DNA from: Bog-473 sp963730785
GTDB lineage: Bacteria > Actinomycetota > Acidimicrobiia > Acidimicrobiales > RAAP-2
Length of the DNA: 64,000 nt
NCBI GenBank assembly: GCA_963730785.1
Contig: CAVSTF010000006.1
Location: 62,001 to 126,000, forward strand
Reading direction: 5' to 3'
The notes beneath the pieces were generated by a model. The model saw only the letters and a list, made by a program, of their open reading frames with translations. It was not told the DNA's origin and ran no database searches. Within the stretch, counting starts at the first letter, position 1, and every line of letters begins with the position of its first letter. Shown in pieces: positions 7,625 through 15,228 of this stretch. The position numbers were made by a program, and so were the translations under genes.

Positions 7625-9187
7625 ATGCCTGATTACGACGCCATCGTCATCGGCGCAGGTCACAACGGTCTGACCGCCGCGGTGGTCATGGCCCGGGGTG
7701 GCCTGCGCGTCTTGTGCCTGGAAAAGAACCACTTCATCGGCGGTATGGCCTCAAGTACCGAATTGGCGCGGGGCTATCGCTTCGAGCTGGCCGGTTCGAT
7801 TCAGTTCCCTGTCCCCGACGAGATCTACAACGAACTCGAACTGGCTGACTGCCCGATTTATGAACCCGAGGTCCAATCAGCCAGCATCGGCGGCTCGGGC
7901 CAGCCGCCGATCCTCCTTTACAGCGACCCCGAGAAATTGCTGGCTCATCTGAGCGAGACCTTGGGATTCGAGGCGGTGATGGGGATGGCCGAAGTAGCCG
8001 GGTGGGCCGAAGCGCCGGCCCGGGCCATCGGACGCTTCGAGGTGCGGAAGCCACCGAAGTCGCTCGATGAGATGTGGGCCTGCGCCACCAACGAGAAGGA
8101 GCGAGAGGCGATCAGGATCGCCATGTTCGGCAGCGTCATGGATGTGGTCGATCGCTATCTGCCCGACCCGGTGGCTCACGCCCATGTCCGGAGCATGTTG
8201 AGCTTCCTGGCCGTCAACTCGACCTATCGAGGTCCCTACTCGCCGGGGAGCGCACTTTGCCTGGCCTTCGCTCTGGCCTCGCCCAATGGGGCCACGATGT
8301 CGAAGGTCAAGGGCGGCATCGGAGCCATGTCCGATCATCTGTTGGGACTCTTTGAGAAAGTGGGCGGAGAACTGCGCCGTCACACCAAGGTGGCCAAAAT
8401 CCTGCTCGAGCAGGGCAAGGTGCACGGCGTCGAGCTCAACGATGGCGAGACCATCACGGCGCCGATTGTCGTCTCCAACTTGGATCCCACCGCCACCTTC
8501 ACCCAACTGCTGAATCCCGACTTGTTGCCCGAACCCTTCGCACAGCGGGTGGGTGCCATTGACCACCGTGCCGCTTATTTCCAGGTCCACTTCGCCCTCA
8601 ACGGATTGCCGGAATACACCGGTTCCTACGAGATGCTCAACGAAGGTGACTTACGGCAGAATGTGACGTTTTTCGGCACGGCCGAGCAGATGCAGCGCGA
8701 CTTCGAAGGGTGCGTACGTGGATTGGTACCGCAGTCGCCGTCCTTCAACCTGCAGATTCCTTCCATGCGTGACCCTGACCTGGCACCCCCGGGGAAGCAT
8801 GCGGCCAGCGGCTTTGCCTTCTATTTCCCCATTGGGGCCAGCCAGTCCGAGCAGGTCCGACTCCGCGACGAGATGGCCGAACGCATCATTGAAAAGATCA
8901 CCACCTACGCCCCGAACTTTCCGGACCTCATTGAACGGCAGTTCAACTACCCGGCGTACACCTATGAGTTGATGTTCGGCTGCACGGGGGGCGATTTCAC
9001 CCATGGTCTCCTTCAGCCGGAGTTCATGGGACCGTTCCGTCCCGGACCGAGCGGATGGCCCGACAATCCCATACCCGTCGACGGGCTCTACCTGTGTGGC
9101 GCCGGTTGCCATGGTGGTCCGGGTGTCACGTTCATCCCGGGCTACAACTGCGGCTATGCCGTACTGGAGGACACCAACTCAGCCTGA
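7625..9187 (+). CDS. FAD-dependent oxidoreductase, phytoene desaturase/PYROXD2-like
   Basis: A 520-residue flavoprotein. The N-terminal dinucleotide site is YDAIVIGAGHNGLTAA followed by the LEKN acidic end; the C-terminal FAD motif is VDGLYLCGAGCHGGPGVTFIPG. This arrangement and the length fit the carotenoid/retinol desaturase-like branch including PYROXD2. The substrate is not known; a polyprenyl or other lipid-like compound is a reasonable inference. It follows the TetR gene by 14 bp. Its 3' end overlaps the convergent DUF2834 gene by 34 bp. Confidence 0.85.
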   Translation: MPDYDAIVIGAGHNGLTAAVVMARGGLRVLCLEKNHFIGGMASSTELARGYRFELAGSIQFPVPDEIYNELELADCPIYEPEVQSASIGGSGQPPILLYSDPEKLLAHLSETLGFEAVMGMAEVAGWAEAPARAIGRFEVRKPPKSLDEMWACATNEKEREAIRIAMFGSVMDVVDRYLPDPVAHAHVRSMLSFLAVNSTYRGPYSPGSALCLAFALASPNGATMSKVKGGIGAMSDHLLGLFEKVGGELRRHTKVAKILLEQGKVHGVELNDGETITAPIVVSNLDPTATFTQLLNPDLLPEPFAQRVGAIDHRAAYFQVHFALNGLPEYTGSYEMLNEGDLRQNVTFFGTAEQMQRDFEGCVRGLVPQSPSFNLQIPSMRDPDLAPPGKHAASGFAFYFPIGASQSEQVRLRDEMAERIIEKITTYAPNFPDLIERQFNYPAYTYELMFGCTGGDFTHGLLQPEFMGPFRPGPSGWPDNPIPVDGLYLCGAGCHGGPGVTFIPGYNCGYAVLEDTNSA

Positions 9188-9630
9188 GTGGCGTGCCGTT
9201 CGTTGTAGCGAATTTGCCGCTCGACGAAGGCCAAGTAGAAGGCCATCGAAAAGGCCAAGCTGGTGAACAGACTCATGACGAAGAAGATCCATGGCACCCG
9301 CATACTGCGCCGGTATCCGTCAATGATCGACCAGATGGGCAGCAGGACCAAGTTCACCATGATGTAGTCCTGCGCGGCCGAGTCTGATGCCCAATTACTG
9401 AAGAGCGCCTTGGTGTAGCTGATGTACGTGGAGTGGTGATCCGCGTGGGTGTAGCGGACGTTGAAGTACCAACCCAACCCCAACGAGATGCAACCGAATA
9501 TGTAGAACAGGCCTTCGAGCAGCGTGACCCGACCAGCGCCGCCGGCCACTACCAGTCGCTTGTTGTAGCCGAAGGCCATGGCAATGGTCACCAAGCCCAG
9601 GATCCCGAAGATGAGCAGTTGCGGCGTCAT
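9154..9630 (-). CDS. DUF2834-like membrane protein
   Basis: A 158-residue integral membrane protein with about four hydrophobic segments (LLIFGILGLVTIAMAFG, GLFYIFGCISLGLGWYF, YIMVNLVLLPIWSII, WIFFVMSLFTSLAFSMAFYLAF in part). The second half, ALFSNWASDSAAQDYIMVNL, resembles the DUF2834 family. The ATG at 9630 has a strong GGGAGGGAC ribosome site. Its function is unknown. It converges on, and overlaps, the FAD oxidoreductase. Confidence 0.7.
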   Translation of the reverse strand: MTPQLLIFGILGLVTIAMAFGYNKRLVVAGGAGRVTLLEGLFYIFGCISLGLGWYFNVRYTHADHHSTYISYTKALFSNWASDSAAQDYIMVNLVLLPIWSIIDGYRRSMRVPWIFFVMSLFTSLAFSMAFYLAFVERQIRYNERHATQAELVSSSTA

Positions 9631-9743
9631 GTCCCTCCCCACGGCGGCGCTGAATCGCCACCGCCGATCATCCTAAGTGGCAATTTTGACAATTGCGGGA
9701 TTGATACCCAGCGCCGACGGATCTTCCATTGTCGAGATAGCGG

Positions 9744-9773
9744 TTGACATGCAGCCAAACGGCTGCTTATCAT
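9744..9773 (+). promoter_or_regulatory. sigma70-type promoter with embedded palindrome
   Basis: TTGACA (9744-9749) and TATCAT (9768-9773) are separated by 18 bases, a good housekeeping promoter. Between them lies a perfect inverted repeat GCAGCC-AAAC-GGCTGC (9751-9766), where a bound repressor would block polymerase. It is 39 bp upstream of the SRPBCC/ArsR pair, so the ArsR-domain protein encoded downstream is the natural candidate regulator. Confidence 0.6.
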
Positions 9774-9811
9774 TAGGTACCCAAATGGTTGCCTATTACT
9801 GGAGGTTCAAA

Positions 9812-10250
9812 ATGCCGGACATCAGACACCGAGTGGCCATCACGGCTCCCCTCGGAAGCGTGTACGAAGCAGTGTCGACAGCGGAAGGGATCTCCGACTG
9901 GTGGACTCGCGACGGCGTCAAAGGAGAATCTCGCCCAGGATCGAGGCTCCAGTTCTTCTTTGGTCAGCCCGAGCCATCCGCCGTCATGGAAGTGACCAAG
10001 CTTGATCCCAAAGGCCAGGTGCATTGGCACTGCGTCGAGGGAGCCGAAGAATGGATCGGAACGAAGCTCTCGTTTGAGCTTCACCCACGAGGGCGGCGAG
10101 ACGGTCGTCCTCTTCACCCATGCGGATTGGCGGGACCCAAGTGATTTCATGGCCCACTGCAGTGCCCGATGGGCCTATTTTCTCCTCAGCCTCAAGCACC
10201 TGCTTGAGACCGGGAAGGGCACGCCGTTCCCAGACGACTTGAGGTTCTAA
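9812..10250 (+). CDS. SRPBCC/AHSA1-like protein (one frameshift)
   Basis: The frame starts at ATG 9812 behind GGAGGTTC and encodes a START/Bet v1-like fold: DIRHRVAITAPLGSVYEAVS, then ISDWWTRDGVKGES. It shifts near 10080, where one T of GAGCTTCACC appears extra. The second frame continues with THEGGETVVLFTHADW and the family-typical SLKHLLETGKG ending. Net +1 base; without it the protein would be about 145 residues. AHSA1-like proteins bind small hydrophobic ligands or act as chaperone partners. The gene sits 11 bp before the ArsR-SRPBCC gene, with which it shares the fold. Confidence 0.8.
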
Positions 10251-10261
10251 CGACTGGGGCG

Positions 10262-11053
10262 GTGGTGATCACGGTAGATGTCTTCAAGGCCCTGGCTGAC
10301 CCCAGCCGTCGTCAGCTCCTTGATCGTCTGAACGCTCGCAACGGGCAGAGCCTTCGAGAGCTTTCGGAAGGTCTGCACATGGCGCGTCAGTCGGTCAGCA
10401 AGCACTTGGCCATCCTGGAGGCAGCCAATCTGGTGACCACCATTCGGCAGGGACGAGAAAAGCTGCATTACCTCAACCCGGCACCGATCAACGAGATCGG
10501 CGAGCGCTGGATCAAACGCTACGACCAAGGACGAATCCAAGCTTTGTCAGATCTCAAACGAGCACTGGAGGAACCGATGGACAATCTGCAGTTCGTCTAT
10601 ACGACGTATATACAGACCACCCCCGAACGCCTATGGCAGGGTCTCACCGATCCATCGTTCACCCGGCGATGGTGGCAGACGACGTTCGAAACGGATTGGC
10701 ATGTCGGATCGCAAATGATTTGGGATAACCACGGCATCGTCATCACCGATCCCGAGCAGATCGTCCTCGAATCCGACCCCTACCGGCGACTGTCGTACAC
10801 CTGGCACACCTTCACGCCTGAGTTCGAAGGCCGTATTGACCCCGAGGTGCTGGCCAAGCTCACGGCCGAGCGACGATCGCGAGTGGCCTTTGATATCGAA
10901 CCCGCCGGGGCTTTGGTAAAGCTGACAGTGGTCCATGATGACTTTGAACCCGGCAGCACGGCGGCCACGATGGTGAGGAACGGCTGGCCGATCTTCATCT
11001 CCAGCCTCAAGACCCTCCTGGAAACTGGAGAGCCGCTTCCATCAACCCGATGA
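10262..11053 (+). CDS. ArsR-type HTH fused to a SRPBCC/AHSA1 domain
   Basis: 263 residues. Residues 1-95 form an ArsR-like winged helix (VFKALADPSRRQLLDRL, MARQSVSKHLAILEAANLV), lacking an obvious metal-binding cysteine cluster. Residues 108-263 form a SRPBCC domain (FVYTTYIQTTPERLWQGLTD ... SSLKTLLETGE). The fusion suggests a repressor whose ligand is bound by the SRPBCC pocket. It follows a stand-alone SRPBCC gene and probably controls the promoter at 9744-9773. Such fusions are known in Actinomycetota; the ligand is not known. Confidence 0.88.
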   Translation: MVITVDVFKALADPSRRQLLDRLNARNGQSLRELSEGLHMARQSVSKHLAILEAANLVTTIRQGREKLHYLNPAPINEIGERWIKRYDQGRIQALSDLKRALEEPMDNLQFVYTTYIQTTPERLWQGLTDPSFTRRWWQTTFETDWHVGSQMIWDNHGIVITDPEQIVLESDPYRRLSYTWHTFTPEFEGRIDPEVLAKLTAERRSRVAFDIEPAGALVKLTVVHDDFEPGSTAATMVRNGWPIFISSLKTLLETGEPLPSTR

Positions 11054-11118
11054 CTCGCAGTGCATCAACGGATTGCTGCATGCGATTGGCCTAGCGGATT
11101 CAAGGTTACGGTCACCGT

Positions 11119-11781
11119 GTGTGCTTCTCCCCTGAAGGTGACCTGGCTGGCGGCCTCATCGTTACCGCAATAGGAGTTGATACTTGTCGCCACTTGCGCG
11201 GGCGTAGGGAATACCTACTTCTGGCGGTACTCCCGCTGGTGCTTGGCGTACACCTGCTCATTGAAACGCTGGTCTGGTGGCAACTACGCGGCCAGGTGCC
11301 ACACGACCTCGGCCGAGTGGCGACCTGGCTTTATTTATTAATAGCCATGGTGGTGGTGCCGGCACTGGTGCCATTCGCCGTGATGATGCTCGAACCCACT
11401 CGAGCGCGGCGACTGACCATCGCACCATTTGCCCTTCTGGGGGCGGTGGTGGCGGTCATTCTTCTCGTGACGATGCTCCACGGCCCGATCACGGTCAAAC
11501 TGGGCTCTTATCATTTGGCCTACAGCATCGGGCTGAAACACGGCGTCTTGGTGGTCGGTCTGTATTTGCTGGCCACCTGCGGCTCACTTCTTTTGTCGGG
11601 CTACCGCGACATCGTGATCTTCGGGATCGCCAATACCATCGCCGTCATTTTCCTGGCCCGACTGACTGCAGACGGATTCGCATCACTTTGGTGCTTCTAC
11701 GCCGCCCTTTCATGCGGTGCCATATGCCTCCACATGCGTTACGGGAAACCGCATCGAGCTCATCCGTATGCGTTCGACTGA
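11119..11781 (+). CDS. DUF6629-like integral membrane protein
   Basis: A 220-residue protein beginning MCFSPEGDLAGG, an N-terminus I associate with the DUF6629 family, with about seven hydrophobic segments (for example LLLAVLPLVLGVHLLIETLVWW and LGAVVAVILLVTML). It has no enzymatic motif. It starts at GTG 11119, has no clear ribosome site and stands alone between the ArsR fusion and the enoyl-CoA hydratase. Confidence 0.7.
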   Translation: MCFSPEGDLAGGLIVTAIGVDTCRHLRGRREYLLLAVLPLVLGVHLLIETLVWWQLRGQVPHDLGRVATWLYLLIAMVVVPALVPFAVMMLEPTRARRLTIAPFALLGAVVAVILLVTMLHGPITVKLGSYHLAYSIGLKHGVLVVGLYLLATCGSLLLSGYRDIVIFGIANTIAVIFLARLTADGFASLWCFYAALSCGAICLHMRYGKPHRAHPYAFD

Positions 11782-11856
11782 GGAACCTCGGTCTCGAAAT
11801 CCAGATTGCTACGTTTCAGGTCATTACCCAGCCTCCATGAAAGCCAGCGGTGCCAC

Positions 11857-12512
11857 ATGCCTGAGTTGACCAACGACAAAGAGCTCTATCTGTTGAACCT
11901 CGGCGATGGAGAAAACCGGTTCACGCCCACGTGGATTGCCGAGGTCGGCGCTGCACTGGATGTGGTGGCGAATGCGGAAGGGCCGCGGGCACTGATCACG
12001 TCGGCCACCGGGAAGTACTGGTCGAACGGGCTGGATCTCGATTGGCTTGGTTCGCACCCCGAGGAGCTAGGTCCGTACGTGGCCTCGGTGCAAGCACTGT
12101 ACGCCCGACTGCTCACCATGCCCGCGCCTTCGGTCGCCGTGCTGCAAGGACACACGTATGCCGCCGGCGCGATGTTGGCCCTCTCCCACGACGTCCGGAT
12201 CATGCGGGCCGATCGGGGTTTCTTCTGCCTCCCTGAGGTGAATATTGGGATCCCGTTCAGCGCAGGAATGTCGGCCCTGATCCAAGCGCGCCTCAGTCCT
12301 GAGCGCGCCCACGAGGCGATGACCACCGGAAGGCGATACGGAGGGCAAGAGGCTGAGGCAGCGGGCATCGCCGACTCCACCCATCAGGCCGATGAGCTCC
12401 TGGAAGCGGGTCAGGCCCGGGCCCGAGACCTGGCGGCGACCGCAGGCCCAACGCTGGCCGCCATCCGCACCCAAATGTACGAGCGGGTCATCGCCCTTCT
12501 CACTCGACCTGA
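11857..12512 (+). CDS. enoyl-CoA hydratase/isomerase family protein (3' end probably frameshifted)
   Basis: Crotonase fold: SATGKYWSNGLDLDWLG forms the first oxyanion segment and QGHTYAAGAMLALSHDVRIMRADRGFFCLPEVNIG (in pieces) the second, then MTTGRRYGG. The open frame does not stop at the normal length: it runs to 12897, 357 bp antisense inside the thiolase gene. One missing C in the ACCT at 12507-12510 would bring the TGA at 12510-12512 into frame, giving about 218 residues and a 28-bp gap to the convergent thiolase. I therefore give 12512 as the likely end. Predicted role: hydration or isomerisation of an unsaturated acyl-CoA; the catalytic glutamates were not verified. Confidence 0.75.
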
Positions 12513-12540
12513 ATCGCGGCAGGAGTACTTTCGGCGTGAC

Positions 12541-13734
12541 TCAGCCGAGTTCAGTGCCCATCACCGAAACGAACGAGATCATTTCGCCGGGGTAGCCGCC
12601 CAAGTTATGCGTCATTGCCAAGCCACGGTCGACCGTCGAGATCTGGCGATCTTCGGGAGCTTCTCGTCGCATCTGCAGCCAGCACTCAAAGAACATGCGC
12701 AAGCCGGAGGCCCCGACCGGGTGGCCGAAGCTCTTCAGGCCACCATCGGGATTGACGGGCAGCTCACCGTGCAAGCTGAACGTGCCATCCAAAACTTCTT
12801 TCCAGGCCGTGCCGCGGGCAGCGAAGCCGAGATCCTCCATCAATACCAACTCGGTGGGCGTGAAGCAGTCATGCACTTCTGCCATGGCCAGCTGTGAGCG
12901 GGGATCGGTGATGCCGGCCTGTGCGTACGCATCCAACGCGGCCGCCTCGCATTCAGGCAAGTGGGTGTAGTCGTAGTCGGGGTCGATCAAGCCTGATCCA
13001 CTGCCGGCGGCGAAGGACAGGGCCTTTATATACAACGGTTTGTCGGTGTACTTCAGGGCGTCCTCGGCTCGGACCACGATCGCCGCCGCAGCACCGTCAG
13101 CGACCCCGGCGCAGTCGAACACGCCGAGGGTGCCGGCCAGGCGAGGGGACTTCAACGCCGTCTCTTTGGTGATCTCTTTCTTGAACTGGGCCCTCGGATT
13201 GCGGGCGCCGTTGTAATGGTTCTTGACCGCAATGGTGGCCAGCACGTCAGCCATGGTTTCGGCGTCGACGCCGTACTTCTCGCCGTAGGCCGGGACCAAC
13301 ATGGAGTACATGGCGGCGGCCGTGAGCGTGCGGGCCGTGCCGTCATTGGGGGCGTTCATGGCGTTCAGTCCCTGGTAGCCACCGTCCTTGACCTTTTCGG
13401 CTCCGACTGCCATGGCGACGTCATAGGCGCCAGAGGCCACTGCATAGGCGGCGGCCCGCAGTGCCTCCGAACCCGTGGTGCAGTAGTTCTCGACCCGCGA
13501 CACCGGCTTGTTCTTCAGCTGCAGCGGCCGAGCCAGGGTGATCCCGCTCATGCCGCTCTGGGCCGTACCGAACCAGTAGGCGTCGACATCGTCCTTCGTC
13601 ACGCCGGCCGAATCGAAGGTGTCGGTACAGGCATCGACAATCAGGTCATCGAGCCCCTTGTCCCAGTGTTCGGCAAATTTGGTACAGCCCATGCCGACAA
13701 TGGCGACCTTGTCGCGAATTCCGTGCGAACCCAT
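12541..13734 (-). CDS. SCP-x/lipid-transfer-type thiolase
   Basis: A 397-residue thiolase of the SCP-x/Ltp branch. The nucleophile cysteine is about Cys85 in VENYCTTGSEAL; other family sites are EVHDCFTPTE, KSFGHPVGASGLRM and LAMTHNLGGYPGE. These enzymes cleave 3-ketoacyl-CoA or act as retro-aldolases on branched (including steroid side-chain) acyl-CoAs, usually with a DUF35 OB-fold partner. That partner is encoded immediately upstream and the two genes share one base (TGATG). The operon is preceded by the palindrome at 15194-15212. Confidence 0.9.
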   Translation of the reverse strand: MGSHGIRDKVAIVGMGCTKFAEHWDKGLDDLIVDACTDTFDSAGVTKDDVDAYWFGTAQSGMSGITLARPLQLKNKPVSRVENYCTTGSEALRAAAYAVASGAYDVAMAVGAEKVKDGGYQGLNAMNAPNDGTARTLTAAAMYSMLVPAYGEKYGVDAETMADVLATIAVKNHYNGARNPRAQFKKEITKETALKSPRLAGTLGVFDCAGVADGAAAAIVVRAEDALKYTDKPLYIKALSFAAGSGSGLIDPDYDYTHLPECEAAALDAYAQAGITDPRSQLAMAEVHDCFTPTELVLMEDLGFAARGTAWKEVLDGTFSLHGELPVNPDGGLKSFGHPVGASGLRMFFECWLQMRREAPEDRQISTVDRGLAMTHNLGGYPGEMISFVSVMGTELG

Positions 13735-15161
13735 CAGGCTGCTCCTCCCTGGCGCACGGGGCGCCCCTTCCAGAAATAGTCGTGAATACCGTCGGCACTG
13801 AAGAGTCGACGGAAGGTCATCTCCACCCGACCGCCGACTTTGACTTCGCTGGCATCGACGTCGGTCAGTTCCACCGGGAACCGACCGCCGCCGTCGAAGT
13901 CGACAATGGCGAAGACCACGGGAGGGCTCGGGGAATAGACCATGCGGTCAATGGTGAAGGTGACGACCGTCCCGATGGCATCGGCCATGGCCAATGGTTC
14001 CATGTCGTCGACTGCACCGCCCTCCATGGAGACGCGTGACGGAGGCAGGTGGATTGCTCCAGACGATCGATCCTTCGAACCAACGAAGCCGAACTTCCAA
14101 TCTTCATTCCGATGGGCTGCCGTGCTCGACACGCGTGCGGGCTCCGGTCGCCGCGGTGGCTCCGGGGAAAGTTGTCCCCGCCACGTCAGGAACTTGGAAT
14201 ACGGAATATCGGTCGCGCTGGCTATCTGATCCGATATGGGACGAACGGGCGCATACTCAGCCAGCGCACCGGTCGTCCGCAGCACGACTACGTCCGCCCC
14301 ATCAGCCAGGTGCACCACGACAATGTGTTTTCCCGCCCCGACCTTCTCGGCGGCCAGCGATTCCAGTACGGCTGCCAAGGCCAGCAACGGGTGGGCCGAT
14401 CCAGTTTGGCCAACCGTCAGCGAGAGTTCGTCCACCAGAGCGCTTTCCGACACACCAAGCTTTTTTCCGACCACGGAAACTGCTCGACCGTGCATCCCGG
14501 TGACCACCACCCGGTCCACATCCTCCGGGCCGATGCCCGCCAGCTTCAGTGCTCGGGCGAACGCCTCTGCGCCGAGCGCCACGTAGCGGGTCTCGCCGAA
14601 CCGCTCTTCCCATAGTTTGGAGGTTCGATCGCCAGGGGCACGCCAGCGTTCAGTGAACTCGTCGGAGGCCGAAGCAACCGCGGCCAATTCGGCAATCACT
14701 GCGGGACCTTCCCCGACGACCAGCGCAGCACCGCCGTCGCCACCAGTCGACTCGTCGGCACTCGTTGGGAGACCGTCACGGATGTCGGCGGCCACCACCA
14801 AAGTGGTGCCCGATCCCCCCAGCGCGGTGGCCAGGCAACCGATGCCAGAACGAAGCGCGCCACCGAAGTCGTAGGCGGCGACGTCATGGCCTAGCCGCAA
14901 CGCCGCTGCCACTCCGGTGGCATTGGTCTTGTCGAGATAGGCCGGCGTCGAGGTCGCGAACCAGACGGCGTCAGGCGTAACCCCAGGGGCGCCTCGTAGC
15001 GCGAAACGCGCCGCCTCCACACCCAGGGTCGTGGTGTCCTGATCATGGGAAGCCACTGACCGGTAGCCCTTACCGCCACCGCTGCCCATGAAGGCCGAGA
15101 TGTCGGATCGGGAGAGTCGTCGGTAGGGCACGTAGCCCGCCGCGCTGATGATGCCTCGCAC
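13734..15161 (-). CDS. HMG-CoA synthase/ketosynthase-like domain fused to DUF35 OB-fold
   Basis: 475 residues. About residues 1-330 form a thiolase-superfamily fold (IISAAGYVPYRRL, TSTPAYLDKTNATG, VVVTGMHGRAVSVVGKKLG, VGQTGSAHPLLALA). About residues 350-475 are a DUF35-like OB-fold (FTIDRMVYSPSPPVVFAIVDF ... GGRVEMTFRRLF). The place where HMG-CoA synthases carry the nucleophile reads YDFGGALRSGIG, with no cysteine, so this may be a structural partner for the thiolase encoded just downstream rather than an enzyme. The zinc-finger part of classic DUF35 proteins is not evident. It starts at GTG 15161. Confidence 0.82.
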   Translation of the reverse strand: MRGIISAAGYVPYRRLSRSDISAFMGSGGGKGYRSVASHDQDTTTLGVEAARFALRGAPGVTPDAVWFATSTPAYLDKTNATGVAAALRLGHDVAAYDFGGALRSGIGCLATALGGSGTTLVVAADIRDGLPTSADESTGGDGGAALVVGEGPAVIAELAAVASASDEFTERWRAPGDRTSKLWEERFGETRYVALGAEAFARALKLAGIGPEDVDRVVVTGMHGRAVSVVGKKLGVSESALVDELSLTVGQTGSAHPLLALAAVLESLAAEKVGAGKHIVVVHLADGADVVVLRTTGALAEYAPVRPISDQIASATDIPYSKFLTWRGQLSPEPPRRPEPARVSSTAAHRNEDWKFGFVGSKDRSSGAIHLPPSRVSMEGGAVDDMEPLAMADAIGTVVTFTIDRMVYSPSPPVVFAIVDFDGGGRFPVELTDVDASEVKVGGRVEMTFRRLFSADGIHDYFWKGRPVRQGGAA

Positions 15162-15193
15162 GGAACGGGAGCCTAATGGCCCTTCCCGGAGGC

Positions 15194-15212
15194 ATCTGAC
15201 GGTGCGTCAGAT
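15194..15212. promoter_or_regulatory. 19-bp palindromic operator candidate (copy 1)
   Basis: ATCTGACG-GTG-CGTCAGAT is a perfect 8-bp inverted repeat with a 3-base centre, 33 bp from the start of the ketosynthase/thiolase operon and 17 bp from the cyclase-fusion start. A 16-of-19 match (18271-18289) precedes the acyl-CoA dehydrogenase operon. The size and symmetry fit a TetR-family repressor site. The regulator is not identified in the window; the TetR gene at 6966 is one possibility. Confidence 0.6.
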
Positions 15213-15228
15213 ACGCACGGGGTATGCA

